Origin: Gilvimarinus gilvus
GTDB lineage: Bacteria; Pseudomonadota; Gammaproteobacteria; Pseudomonadales; Cellvibrionaceae
DNA: 64,000 bases
Assembly (NCBI RefSeq): GCF_030518155.1
Contig: NZ_JAULRU010000705.1
Location: 90,735 to 154,734 of the forward strand
Reading direction: 5' to 3'
Under the pieces are notes generated by a model. It was not told the origin of the DNA. It searched no databases and saw only the letters and a list, made by a program, of their open reading frames with translations. Position 1 is the first letter of the stretch, and each line of letters begins with the position of its first letter. The position numbers and the translations under genes are program-made. Shown piece after piece: positions 28,302 to 37,476 of this stretch.

Positions 28302-30215
28302 CTAGTCGTTAACGGATGGGTCGTACAACCACAGGGTGTTATTTTCCTGGAAGCCATCTTCACCGATTACGATACGGCCATCCTCCAATACGATCACATT
28401 GTCCGGCTGCGACAGGGCATTCACATCACAACGCTCGGCGCCGTCCAGAGTAGAGCGGTAGGTAGAACCCATTACGACGGGTTCGATGCGACTAACGTCA
28501 TAGGCATCGGCACCGGTCATCAGTGGCATACGGTAAACGCCACCGCAGTCTTTGACTCGTGGGGTCAGTTGGATATCGCCCTCGTCGTCCACCATGCCGT
28601 TATCCATATCGGCAATGGCGAAGTAGACATAGGCCTGGTTCACTTCTTCGCCTTCGATCAGGTCAGTGCCTTCAACCGCTTCTTCGGCGCGCTTGTGGTT
28701 AACGTAAATACCTTCGAACTTGCGCCACTCAGCAGTAGCGCCTTTGGCGCGCGCCGCTTTGCGCGACTCCAAAAAGGCGATGCGATCATCCATTGGCATA
28801 CCGGCGGTGGTGCTGCCGCCGCCGTTGGCAACGCTCGGGTAGTTGGTCTCACCGGCGGCCCAGGCTTCGGCGTCGGCATCGGTCAGGTAGTTGCTCTGGC
28901 CTTCCACAAAATCAGCGGTGGTGATGTCATCGAAGTCGGCAATCCAACCGTCAATAGTGGTGTTGTCGCTGTGGGCCAGCTCGATCCATTCGATATCAAA
29001 ACCGGTGGTCAGTGGTTCAAAGCTGCCGGCATCCTGGGTCAGCTTGGCGCCATACAAAGTACCCGAGGACAAGTCGCCGGCGGTGTCGGCAACAAACTTA
29101 TAAAAAACACCATTGGTATCGTCTTGTGACAGGTACACGGTTTTTGAGTCGGGCATAACGATGGAGTTTTCATGCTCGAAACGTCCCATGGAGTAGTGCT
29201 TAACCGGCACCGGATTGTCGCTGGTGGGCTCGGTGATTTCCACAATATAGTGATAGCGATAGGTGTTGGGGAAACTGGCGGCACCATCGGCATCGGTGGC
29301 GGTGGGGTCAATGTACATCGCCAGCATGTCGCGTGCGGTCTGCATCGAGGGGTCGTTCCACTCTTGGGTGTCATCCCCCTGATTGCCCCACTCTTCTGAG
29401 GTCAGCGGCGTGCCCCAGGGTGATACTGAACCGAAGCAGTTGGCGATGGTGCCGTAAGTGCCAAAGTCCAGCATTTGAACATCGTTGCTGTCTACAGACC
29501 AGTACCCGGTATTGGTGTTTTTGTTCAGTTTGATGCGACTCATGCCGCCGGGAATCGATTCCCAGTTGGTGAACAGATAACCTTCGTTGTCACCAGTAGG
29601 GATGTAAGCGTTAAAGTCCGGCATATCACTGGAGACGACCTGGGTGCTGCCGTCGGTGGCCATCACGCTACCAATGCCTTCGGGTAGGGCACCGCCAAAG
29701 GTATCCATAGTTTGTGCTAGCACTTGATATTCACCATAGGCCACTTGAATGGTTTCGCGTTCTTGCTGGCTCTGAGGAACGCCTACTGAGACTAGATTTT
29801 TAGGCAGGTTGTTAATATTAACACCGGCAACTACGCCTACCGTGCCGGTGTGGAAGGTTTTGCCTTCGCTGTCCACGGCTGCGTTGGCGTCGCTTGGGTG
29901 TTGAGCGTTGAAGAAAAGGTCGCCGTTTTCGGTAACGTAAGCACCGGTGACCTCAGCGCCTGCAGGCACGGTTGCCAGGCGGGTCAAGCCCGGAGTCATT
30001 AGGCCAGCGGTACTGCTGTCACCGTCTGTGGTGCTTTCGCCATCCGCGCCGTCTGCACCAGCTTCGCCGGCCGGACCCTGTTCGCCTTGTGGCCCTTGCT
30101 CGCCCTGAGGTCCTTGTGCGCCATCTTTACCATCATCACCATCGCAGGCGGACAGTGCCATCGCGCTGAGTATGGCCATTAGCAAACGGCCCTTCGCATT
30201 CAATTCAAATGTCAT
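28302..30215 (-). CDS. PhoX-like (DUF839) beta-propeller lipoprotein with collagen-like linker
   Basis: 637 residues. A lipoprotein signal (LSAC, Cys 24) is followed at once by about ten Gly-X-Y triplets (from GKDGAQGPQGEQG to about residue 58), then a Ser/Thr/Asp-rich spacer and a long domain of the PhoX/DUF839 type. Family landmarks include NCFGSVSPWGTPLTSEEW, GRFEHENSIVMPDSKTVYLS with QDDTNG, and CDVNALSQPDNVIVLEDGR near the C-terminus. PhoX proteins are calcium- and iron-dependent alkaline phosphatases. Those I know are exported by the Tat route, whereas this one has a lipoprotein signal and no twin arginine, so it probably stands on the cell surface or in the periplasm on a collagen-like stalk. 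Phosphatase activity is likely but unproven. Confidence 0.8.
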   Translation of the reverse strand: MTFELNAKGRLLMAILSAMALSACDGDDGKDGAQGPQGEQGPQGEQGPAGEAGADGADGESTTDGDSSTAGLMTPGLTRLATVPAGAEVTGAYVTENGDLFFNAQHPSDANAAVDSEGKTFHTGTVGVVAGVNINNLPKNLVSVGVPQSQQERETIQVAYGEYQVLAQTMDTFGGALPEGIGSVMATDGSTQVVSSDMPDFNAYIPTGDNEGYLFTNWESIPGGMSRIKLNKNTNTGYWSVDSNDVQMLDFGTYGTIANCFGSVSPWGTPLTSEEWGNQGDDTQEWNDPSMQTARDMLAMYIDPTATDADGAASFPNTYRYHYIVEITEPTSDNPVPVKHYSMGRFEHENSIVMPDSKTVYLSQDDTNGVFYKFVADTAGDLSSGTLYGAKLTQDAGSFEPLTTGFDIEWIELAHSDNTTIDGWIADFDDITTADFVEGQSNYLTDADAEAWAAGETNYPSVANGGGSTTAGMPMDDRIAFLESRKAARAKGATAEWRKFEGIYVNHKRAEEAVEGTDLIEGEEVNQAYVYFAIADMDNGMVDDEGDIQLTPRVKDCGGVYRMPLMTGADAYDVSRIEPVVMGSTYRSTLDGAERCDVNALSQPDNVIVLEDGRIVIGEDGFQENNTLWLYDPSVND

Positions 30216-30335
30216 TCTTATCTCCTGATGTTGCTTTGGCTAATCGGTTGTTGAACGCCGGCAACTATAAGAAGTGAAAATGACGGTTAAATAGTACGAA
30301 GGTGAAGGTTTAGTGAAATTTAAAAGACGTCTTCA

Positions 30336-30355
30336 CCCGGCGCTCGCGCGCCGGG
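30336..30355 (-). terminator. Hairpin downstream of hpf
   Basis: An 8-bp GC-rich perfect stem (CCCGGCGC / GCGCCGGG) with TCGC loop lies 27 bases after the hpf stop codon. The following T tract on the minus strand is weak and delayed, so this is a probable rather than strong terminator. Confidence 0.5.
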
Positions 30356-30381
30356 CGTAAAGCCAGAGACAAATCAGAGCT

Positions 30382-30702
30382 TTAGGAGGCTTCGGCGATG
30401 GTAGGTTTGTCGTGCCGATGGCCTTTGACCGCGCCTTTGCGGTGAGCCAGGGCGGCTTCGAGTTTTTTCGCCGCTTGAGCGATCGCGCTGTACATATCTT
30501 GATGTGATGCTTGCACGGCGACGGGGGCTCCGAGGTATTGAGTGGTAACTTCAACACTCTGCGCAGCGCGCTCTACGGTAAGGGTGACATTGGCTAAATC
30601 GAGCTGTGGGAAGTGACTGGCGACCTTGCCTAATTTTGCTTCTACATTGTCTTTGATTGCGTCGGTAATAGTAACGTGATGACCGGAAAGATTGATTTGC
30701 AT
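30382..30702 (-). CDS. hpf: Ribosome hibernation-promoting factor (short type)
   Basis: Binds the 30S subunit and shuts down translation in stationary phase, promoting 100S dimers. It has 106 residues with the single HPF/RaiA domain: MQINLSGHHVTITDAI, then KLGKVASHFPQLDLANVTL and DMYSAIAQAAKKLEAAL. Length fits the short HPF class. The tail is basic then acidic. In many proteobacteria it sits beside rpoN and ptsN, but not here, so it is a stand-alone gene preceded by a strong AAGGAAGG ribosome site. Confidence 0.93.
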   Translation of the reverse strand: MQINLSGHHVTITDAIKDNVEAKLGKVASHFPQLDLANVTLTVERAAQSVEVTTQYLGAPVAVQASHQDMYSAIAQAAKKLEAALAHRKGAVKGHRHDKPTIAEAS

Positions 30703-30961
30703 AGGGTATATTCCTTCCTTTTACCTCTGATAAGTGGCTGTCAGGTCCGGACGATTTTTTGCCGGGCCACGCTTTAAACATGAGCCCGATTTAGAAAAAA
30801 TTCAAGCCTTTTACTGATTAAATTTGACAGAATTGTAATATTCGTCAATTTGACAGGGCTATATCAACGACAACACTAGTGTCAGAAATGCCTGTCGGCA
30901 AGCAATAATAGCTGTTTAAACCGTGCCCTGAGGGGCGAGTGAATGAGGGAAGGACTTGCAT

Positions 30962-31387
30962 ATGTGGATACAAACTGAGATTTCGCTGGCGCCCAAGCCT
31001 CGGGGGTTTCACCTGGTAACGGATGAAATCGAGCGTCAGATTTCGGATTTGAGCTCGATAGGGGTGGGCTGGGTGCAAGTGTTTATAAAACATACGTCTG
31101 CCAGCCTGACAATTAACGAAAACGCCGATCCGACGGTGCGAGGCGACCTGGAGCGACATTTCAACAAGTTTGTGCCAGAGCGTGCGCCCTATTATGAGCA
31201 TGATTACGAAGGCGATGATGACATGCCCGCTCATATTAAAAGCTGTATTTTGGGGGCTAGCGTGATGCTGCCTATCTCTTCCGGTCGTTTTAATCTCGGT
31301 ATTTGGCAGGGTATATATTTGTGCGAACACCGCAACCGAGCCGGCAGTCGTCAGTTAGTCGTTACCATAAATGGAGAGGCTAATTAG
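30962..31387 (+). CDS. yjbQ: YjbQ family protein (UPF0047)
   Basis: 141 residues, conserved across bacteria and archaea and called UPF0047/YjbQ; some members have weak thiamin-phosphate synthase activity, but the physiological role is unsettled. The ATG at 30962 with AAGGA 8 bases upstream is preferred over TTG at 30956. Family motifs: HTSASLTINENADP, DLERHF and LPISSGRFNLGIWQGIYLCEHR with the conserved His and Arg. It is divergent from hpf and alone. Confidence 0.93.
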   Translation: MWIQTEISLAPKPRGFHLVTDEIERQISDLSSIGVGWVQVFIKHTSASLTINENADPTVRGDLERHFNKFVPERAPYYEHDYEGDDDMPAHIKSCILGASVMLPISSGRFNLGIWQGIYLCEHRNRAGSRQLVVTINGEAN

Positions 31388-31512
31388 AAACTTTCTATAA
31401 ACGGTTACATTTTTATCATATATAGGCAGAATATTGCCAATGATTGCGGTAACATCGTGCTGAGAGGCTGAGATTCCAATTCCAGCCCCACCTACAATAA
31501 ATACATGGATTC

Positions 31513-32253
31513 GTGATGAATAATTTCGAAGGCAGCCGTAATCTAACCCAACAAGTGGTCTACGAGCTTGGGTTGTCCATCGTCCAGGGTAAATATTCGG
31601 GCGTGGATGTTTTTCCCACAGAAGCGCAGTTGAGCGCGCACTTTCAAATTAGTCGCAGTGTTATTCGTGAAGCCGTTAAAATGCTGACGGCAAAAGGTTT
31701 GATCAACTCCAGGCCTCGCCAGGGCATACGCGTTCAGCCGACGGCCTGTTGGAATGTGTTTGACAGTGACGTGCTCAATTGGATACTTCAGGGGCGGCCT
31801 TCGCTATCCCTGCTGCAAGAGTTTACTGAGTTGCGTAGCGGCGTCGAGCCAGAGGCTGCCATGTTGGCCGCCTCCAGGCAAAATGCGGCGGAAATAGGCG
31901 CAATTGAGCGAGGACTGGAGCGGCTCAAGCGAGCCGGCGATGGGCTGGATGATCCACTGGCGGCAGACATAGAATTTCATACAGCTGTATTGCTCGCTAG
32001 CGGCAACCGCTTCTATATTCAGCTGACCAGTTTCATCCAGACGGCTTTGCAGGCCAGTATCAGTTGTACCAACCAACTCAAAGGAATCTCGGCGGGTAGC
32101 TACCGAGATCACAAGCGTATCTACGATGCCATTTGTGAAGGTAACTCAGAGGCGGCGGGAGCAGCTATGCGTGAGCTGTTGAGCGAGGCCTTGGGGTTAA
32201 TCAGCGAGTCTAATTCACCGCAAAAAACCGGGGTAATTGCCCAGGCCAGTTGA
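31513..32253 (+). CDS. GntR-family regulator, FadR/FCD subfamily (DgoR-like)
   Basis: Transcription factor with an N-terminal winged helix (about 10-75; FQISRSVIREAVKMLTAKGLI is the recognition region) and a C-terminal all-helical FCD ligand domain (about 95-235). The linker AC-WNVFDSDVLNWIL is like that of DgoR/UxuR-type regulators of sugar acid catabolism. In the FCD domain the Asp and His residues of the metal site (IEFH, DHKRIYDAI) are visible, but the last His position reads MRELL. It precedes an SDR and an SMP-30 lactonase gene, so it probably controls them. Start may be GTG 31513 or ATG 31516. Confidence 0.85.
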   Translation: MMNNFEGSRNLTQQVVYELGLSIVQGKYSGVDVFPTEAQLSAHFQISRSVIREAVKMLTAKGLINSRPRQGIRVQPTACWNVFDSDVLNWILQGRPSLSLLQEFTELRSGVEPEAAMLAASRQNAAEIGAIERGLERLKRAGDGLDDPLAADIEFHTAVLLASGNRFYIQLTSFIQTALQASISCTNQLKGISAGSYRDHKRIYDAICEGNSEAAGAAMRELLSEALGLISESNSPQKTGVIAQAS

Positions 32254-32348
32254 AGCTATACCCGCCGCATACAATCCCGAGCGAGAGTCGACAACGATAT
32301 TCTGTGTATTTTCCGCAGAAATTGACTGCAGAAGGCGATATACTCTGC

Positions 32349-32378
32349 ACCGTTTCAGTGATTTTACCGTTTCGGTGA
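32349..32378 (+). promoter_or_regulatory. Candidate operator: direct repeat of a 13-bp motif just before the SDR gene
   Basis: ACCGTTTCAGTGA (32349-32361) is repeated as ACCGTTTCGGTGA (32366-32378), 17 bases apart, one mismatch. The second unit contains the palindrome ACCG-TTT-CGGT. It ends 13 bases before the SDR start, where bound protein would block transcription. The GntR regulator next door is the obvious candidate. Confidence 0.5.
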
Positions 32379-32391
32379 CTAGAGGTGTGGC

Positions 32392-33168
32392 ATGACACAA
32401 ACCCCTGAGCGAACCCAGTATCCCAGCTTGCGCAATAAGTCGGTATTTATTACCGGCGGTGCCACGGGTATTGGCGCCTGCATGGTGGAGGCGTTCTTGT
32501 ATCAGGGCTGTCGTGTTGGGTTTGTCGATATCGCTGCTGAAGAGGGAGACTTGCTGTGTCAGACGCTGAGTCAGCAGTATCCGCATTCGGTGTTTTTTGC
32601 CCCCTGCGATGTCACCGATGTGCCGGCGTTGAGAACAGCGATTGAGTCGCTCAAAGCGAAGACGGGCGCCTTTAGCGTACTGATTAATAATGTGGCCAAC
32701 GATAAGCGCTGTGATCCGCGCGCGCTTTCCGACGAAAATTGGCACAGCTCGCTGGCGGTTAACCTCGATGCAGCGTTTTTCACGACTCGTGCTATTGTGC
32801 CGGATATGGTAGACATAGGCGGTGGCTCGATCATTAACTTCAGTTCCATCAATGCCATACTCGGGCCCGCACAAATGCCAAGTTACGCTACGGCTAAAGC
32901 CGGGTTGCTGGGCTTAACCCGGGCGCTCGCCTCTGATTTTGCTCCGGATAATGTGCGTGTAAATGCCATTATTCCCGGCTGGGTGGTAACGGATAAACAG
33001 CTGGAAAAATTCCTGACGCCAGAAAGCGAGGCAGAGTGGATGGAGCATGTGCGTCTCAAGCGTCGGTTGATGCCGCAAGATGTTGCCAATATGGCTTTGT
33101 TTCTGGCCTCCGATGATGCGAACATGATTACCGGTCAGCAGTTTGTGGTGGATGGCGGCCGACTGTAA
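32392..33168 (+). CDS. Short-chain dehydrogenase, probable sugar 1-dehydrogenase
   Basis: NAD(P)-dependent SDR of 258 residues. Cofactor motif TGGATGIG (about 20-27), NNVAN (about 98-102), catalytic Ser in INFSSINA and the Tyr-X-X-X-Lys in PSYATAK. The C-terminus FVVDGGRL is normal. Context: GntR/DgoR-like regulator upstream, SMP-30 lactonase downstream. This combination suggests oxidation of an aldose (galactose, arabinose, fucose or xylose) to its lactone, which the lactonase then opens. The substrate cannot be chosen from sequence alone. Confidence 0.85.
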   Translation: MTQTPERTQYPSLRNKSVFITGGATGIGACMVEAFLYQGCRVGFVDIAAEEGDLLCQTLSQQYPHSVFFAPCDVTDVPALRTAIESLKAKTGAFSVLINNVANDKRCDPRALSDENWHSSLAVNLDAAFFTTRAIVPDMVDIGGGSIINFSSINAILGPAQMPSYATAKAGLLGLTRALASDFAPDNVRVNAIIPGWVVTDKQLEKFLTPESEAEWMEHVRLKRRLMPQDVANMALFLASDDANMITGQQFVVDGGRL

Positions 33169-33315
33169 GATTCTGTTGTTCGCCATTGCTTAACAGTTGT
33201 CGCTAACAAAGCCGATATCACTAGAATAATAATTTCGTAATTTATAGATGAATCTCATCAAACTTCTGTCAATCACATATTTCCCCCAAAGCCGCTACAC
33301 TTAAGCGGAGGTCAT

Positions 33316-34167
33316 GTGCAATTAGTTGCTGAAATTCCCTGTGGATGCGAGCTGGGCGAAGCTATTTTGTGGCACCCCGTACAGCGCCGCATGTGGTGGG
33401 CAGATATTCTGGGCTGCCGGTTGTACAGTGCAAACCTGTTCGGGGATGCACAGCAGTGGTACCCAACCCCCGAGCCAGTTACGGCCTTTGGTTTTACCTC
33501 AGTGGCGGGAAAATTCATTGTTAGCTTCGCCTCAGGTATCGCGTATTTTTGGCCGGCAACAGGCGCCGTTGAGTGGTTGGCGCAGCCAGACCTGGGTGGT
33601 GCGGAGCGCTTCAATGACGGGCGTGTTGGTCCCGATGGCGCTTTTTGGGCGGGTACTATGTCACCCAGCGCGCCGGGCGAGTCGCAACTGTATCGATTTG
33701 ATGGATCACTACAGTCCATTTTACAGGGTTTAACGATTGCAAATGGTTTGTGCTGGTCGACCGATGGCGGCTATCTTCATCACGCCGACTCACCATCGCG
33801 GCTTATTCGTCGATTTAAAATGCGAGCCGCAGGCGTAGAGGCGGGCGAGCTGCTGGTTGAGACGCCGGTTAATAGCTATCCGGATGGCGCCGTTATAGAT
33901 GCGGCTGACAATCTATGGAGCGCTCACTGGGGTGGCTCTTGTGTGGTCGCTTACGACCATAGCGGTGCAGTGTTGGACAGGTTGGCATTGCCGATAACCC
34001 AGCCCACTTGTGTGGCGTTTGGCGGCGATCAGTTTGATCACCTTTTGGTCACCAGTGCCTGGGAACATATGACCCCAGAGCAGCGCCAACGGGAGCCTCG
34101 AGCCGGCAATGTGTTCGTTTTTCGCACCACTTATCGGGGGCGGCCCTGTGATTTTTATACCTCTTGA
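33316..34167 (+). CDS. SMP-30/gluconolactonase-family sugar lactonase
   Basis: Six-bladed beta-propeller hydrolase that opens sugar-acid lactones with a divalent metal. It has 283 residues. Metal ligands of the family appear as the N-terminal Glu (CELGEAILW), the Asn in ERFNDGRVGPDG, and the Asp in YPDGAVIDAADNLW; IANGLCWSTDGG gives the further Asn. The start is GTG at 33316 preceded by GGAGGT (33307-33312), a rather short spacing. It follows the SDR by 147 bases without terminator, so it is likely the second enzyme of the same oxidation pathway. Confidence 0.88.
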   Translation: MQLVAEIPCGCELGEAILWHPVQRRMWWADILGCRLYSANLFGDAQQWYPTPEPVTAFGFTSVAGKFIVSFASGIAYFWPATGAVEWLAQPDLGGAERFNDGRVGPDGAFWAGTMSPSAPGESQLYRFDGSLQSILQGLTIANGLCWSTDGGYLHHADSPSRLIRRFKMRAAGVEAGELLVETPVNSYPDGAVIDAADNLWSAHWGGSCVVAYDHSGAVLDRLALPITQPTCVAFGGDQFDHLLVTSAWEHMTPEQRQREPRAGNVFVFRTTYRGRPCDFYTS

Positions 34168-34327
34168 GTATAAGCATGAGTTCTGTCATTGTTGGAAGCT
34201 GTAAATAATGGACTTAGCTCAGCATTGGTATCAACACGGAAGGTTGGTAAACCGTGGTTCCAACTATCCCAGTTAAATGTGATCTTCAGTTGAGAGCAGT
34301 ATGACCATTAAAAGTCCAGCGTAACTT

Positions 34328-36733
34328 ATGACCATAGACTTATTTCAGCGACTATCCTACAAACTGGCGCGTACCAGCTTTGTTGTTGTTGTTGTTTTGG
34401 GGGTATTGGTTGCAAGCTTGCAGGTTTATTTGGACTTTCGTACCCAGTATCGGGAAATTCTCAGCAATGTCGATGAAATTAGCCGGGTCAGTCGAACGTC
34501 GGCTCAAAGGGCGGTGTTTTTACTCGATGAAAGTCTTGCCGAGCAGGTGGTGCAGGGCTTAGCGGAGTACCGGTTTCTCAGCCATATCGCTATCTTTGAC
34601 GATCAAAACCAGTTGATGGCGCAGTACCGCCAAAACGTTAATCCGAGTCAGACTTTATGGTTAACCCGGCTGCTGGTCGGTGAAAAGGAGACCTTTGACT
34701 ACTCGCTTGTTTCTAACGGCGATTTGGTTGTCGGTACCCTGAGCTTAGAGCTTAACAAAGATCGCGCTCTCAACCCCTTCTATCACCGCGCCTGGCGCGT
34801 TTTGCTAACCGGTACTGCGCGCAATATCGGCATTGCTTTGGTATTGGTGATGGTCTATCACTTTTTGCTAACCCGGCCGCTGGTGAATCTGGCCACGCGC
34901 TTTGCCGCTTTGGATCACGCCCAGGTACCGGTGCGTGATATTGCCCACCTGCGCAAGCACGAACACGATGAGCTGGGCTATATCGTCAACTCGGCAAACC
35001 GGCTACTCAGTAACTTCAACGAGAAGCACGCCGAGCTCCAACATCAACAGCAGCAGTTGAGCCTGATTCTCGACGCCAGCCCTAACCAGGTTTTCGCGGT
35101 CGACTTCGACGGTAATATGTTGTTTTTTAATCAGGCGTTTAAGCGCTATTTTGGCACCGATAACATAGATAATTACTATGCTCTTCTGGAATCTTGCAAC
35201 ATTAAAGAGTCGAGCCAAATTCGCTCGCTCATACAGCGCGTCTGTAAGAAGCAATCGCCGGTTTTTAATCGCCAGCAACACTTCAGTGGTATTCACAACG
35301 AGAGCCATGTGATGCAAATGTCACTGGTACCCTTCGTCTCCGAGCATGTTACTCGCGTTATTGTGGTGCTCAACAATATTACCGAATTGGTCGAGGCAGA
35401 AGAGCGGGTAGAGTATCTCGCTTATTGCGATACGTTGACGGGGCTGGCCAACCGCAACAAGATTCTGGAGCAATTGCAGGAGGACATTCATCGCTGCAAA
35501 TCCAGCAACACTTATGGCGCTTTGCTGTTGATTGACCTTAACGACTTTAAGCGCATTAACGATACTATGGGGCATTCGCTCGGGGACGAGTTATTACTGC
35601 GCCTTTCGCAGCGTATGGCAATGCGTGTTCGCGAGCCGGAAACCTTGGCCCGCCTCGGCGGTGATGAGTTTATTTTAAGTATGCCGGAAATTGGCAGCAA
35701 TCTTGAGCAAGTAAGGTTGCGTGCGGAGCATGTTGCAGAGCGTTTTCTACAGACGATTAATCAGCCGGTCACGCTAGCCAACCAGGACTTCGCCGTGCAG
35801 GCAACGGTCGGCATAGCGCTCTATCCTGTGAATGACTCCACCGTTGAATCGCTGTTATCTCAAGCCGATACCGCACTCAATGAGGCCAAACGGCGCGCAC
35901 ACGGCTCGCTGCAGGTGTTTGAACCGAAAATGGCCGCCGAGGTGAATCGTTTATTGCAACTGGAATCGGACATTCGCTCGTCGTATCAAGAGCATCGTTT
36001 TACCTTCCATTTGCAGCCGCTCATTGATTTACACGCGCGCTCTTTGGTCGGTGCCGAGGCATTGATTCGCTGGAACCACCCCATGCGCGGCGTCGTTTCG
36101 CCCTATGAATTCATAGGATTCCTGGAAAACTCGGAAATGATCAATCCGGTGGGAATGCAGTTGCTGGACGATGTCTGTCAGTTTATTCGCTCCCATAAAG
36201 AGCAGGGGCGCTTCCCGCCGGAAATGCGTATTGCGGTTAACATCAGCGAGCGTCAAATATACGATGCCGATTTTGTCGGTAAGTGTTTGTCCGTTTTGCA
36301 AAAATACAAGTTGCCCGGTAGTTGTCTGGAGTTTGAGATAACTGAGGGAGCGGCCTTGCACAACCTCGACGAAGTGGTTGATAAAATGCGCAAGTTGCAA
36401 AATGAGGGCATCACCTTTGCTCTGGACGATTTCGGTACCGGCTATAGTTCGCTGAGTTATCTAAAGCGTCTACCCGTCAACAAAGTTAAGATTGATAAAT
36501 CATTTATCGATGACATTACTATCGACCCTCAGGATGCCGCCATGGTGGCTTCTATTATTGCCATCGCGCGAAATATGAATCTGTTGATCGTAGCAGAGGG
36601 CGTAGAGACCGATGCTCAGGCTCAGTGGTTATCTCAGTATGACGATATCCTGATTCAAGGCTATTTGTTCGACAAACCACTGCAGCCTGAAGTCTTTTCG
36701 CAGAACTATTTGCCTAAGCCGCCTGCGTACTAA
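34328..36733 (+). CDS. Membrane GGDEF-EAL protein with periplasmic sensor and PAS domain
   Basis: 801 residues. Two membrane segments (about 16-34 and 155-175) flank a periplasmic region of about 120 residues. A HAMP-like linker and a PAS domain (about 240-355) follow, then GGDEF (motif GGDEF at 444-448) and EAL (EAL at 577-579). The inhibitory RxxD site is absent (REPE). EAL residues are complete: EALIRW, NISERQ, EITEGA, DDFGTGYSSL, KIDKSFI and AEGVE, so phosphodiesterase activity is likely; whether the GGDEF is active too cannot be decided. The start is ATG 34328 with a weak ribosome site. Confidence 0.88.
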   Translation: MTIDLFQRLSYKLARTSFVVVVVLGVLVASLQVYLDFRTQYREILSNVDEISRVSRTSAQRAVFLLDESLAEQVVQGLAEYRFLSHIAIFDDQNQLMAQYRQNVNPSQTLWLTRLLVGEKETFDYSLVSNGDLVVGTLSLELNKDRALNPFYHRAWRVLLTGTARNIGIALVLVMVYHFLLTRPLVNLATRFAALDHAQVPVRDIAHLRKHEHDELGYIVNSANRLLSNFNEKHAELQHQQQQLSLILDASPNQVFAVDFDGNMLFFNQAFKRYFGTDNIDNYYALLESCNIKESSQIRSLIQRVCKKQSPVFNRQQHFSGIHNESHVMQMSLVPFVSEHVTRVIVVLNNITELVEAEERVEYLAYCDTLTGLANRNKILEQLQEDIHRCKSSNTYGALLLIDLNDFKRINDTMGHSLGDELLLRLSQRMAMRVREPETLARLGGDEFILSMPEIGSNLEQVRLRAEHVAERFLQTINQPVTLANQDFAVQATVGIALYPVNDSTVESLLSQADTALNEAKRRAHGSLQVFEPKMAAEVNRLLQLESDIRSSYQEHRFTFHLQPLIDLHARSLVGAEALIRWNHPMRGVVSPYEFIGFLENSEMINPVGMQLLDDVCQFIRSHKEQGRFPPEMRIAVNISERQIYDADFVGKCLSVLQKYKLPGSCLEFEITEGAALHNLDEVVDKMRKLQNEGITFALDDFGTGYSSLSYLKRLPVNKVKIDKSFIDDITIDPQDAAMVASIIAIARNMNLLIVAEGVETDAQAQWLSQYDDILIQGYLFDKPLQPEVFSQNYLPKPPAY

Positions 36734-36759
36734 TTGGTTGCCAGTGGGCGAGGTTAAGC

Positions 36760-37323
36760 TTAGTCCCCGTTTAGCTCCGCCAGATATTGATCTTTCAGGT
36801 CCACATAATTCTTAGCTGAATAGCGGAAAAAGTCGCGCTCTTTATCACTCAGTGGTCTTACCTGTTTGCAGGGTGAGCCCATATAAACAAAACCCGACGC
36901 CAGACGTTTGCCGGGCGGCACCAGAGTTCCGGCACCGATGACGACCTCGTCCTCAACCACGGCCCCGTCCAGTATGGTCGCGCCAATTCCTACCAATACC
37001 CTGTTGCCAATCGTACAGCCGTGCAGGCAAGCACTGTGGCCCACGGTGACGTCGGAGCCAATGCTCAGCGGGTAGCCGTCGGGATTAAAAGGGCCTGCAT
37101 GGGTGATATGCAGCACCGTGTTGTCTTGAATACTGGTGCGCTCGCCTATACGTATAGAGTGCATATCGCCGCGGGCGACCGCAAACGGCCAAACTGAGGA
37201 GTCTTCACCAATCTCGACATCGCCAATGACCAAGGCCCTGGGGTCGACGTATACCCGGGCGGCCAGTTTGGGTAGGTGGCCCTTAAAGGTGCGGGTGTTG
37301 CCTGCGGTTGAAGTGCGATTCAT
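36760..37323 (-). CDS. Gamma-class carbonic anhydrase family protein (YrdA/PaaY-like)
   Basis: 187 residues with the left-handed beta-helix of hexapeptide repeats (VYVDPRALVIGDVEIG onward). The start at MNRTSTAG (37321-37323) is preferred, since the upstream extension is unconserved. Zinc ligands are seen: His in NTVLHITH and two His in GHSACLHGC. Trimeric cytoplasmic protein; carbonic anhydrase activity varies within the group. It is divergent from prlC, the same neighbour as in Pseudomonas. Confidence 0.9.
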   Translation of the reverse strand: MNRTSTAGNTRTFKGHLPKLAARVYVDPRALVIGDVEIGEDSSVWPFAVARGDMHSIRIGERTSIQDNTVLHITHAGPFNPDGYPLSIGSDVTVGHSACLHGCTIGNRVLVGIGATILDGAVVEDEVVIGAGTLVPPGKRLASGFVYMGSPCKQVRPLSDKERDFFRYSAKNYVDLKDQYLAELNGD

Positions 37324-37476
37324 AGTAGGTACCTTTGCTAAGCGGTGTATCATACGCCATATTGTAGGGAAATTAATCACCTCAGCCGACGCTTAATACG
37401 CTGACCGGCTGTTGTAGGCAGAACCCAGTTTCAGGTGCACGGCTTGTATGTGGTGCACCGTATCCCCGGAGGAAGA

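Noticed and set aside
28263..29129. 288-codon plus-strand frame opposite the PhoX-like gene
   Set aside because: Val/Gly/His-rich antisense translation without motif; the opposite strand has a signal peptide and domain.
34209..34275. tRNA-like stretch (TTAGCTCAG, TTGGTA, GGTTCCAACT)
   Set aside because: D-loop and T-loop look-alikes occur, but the D stem and the acceptor stem do not pair. At most a decayed remnant or chance.
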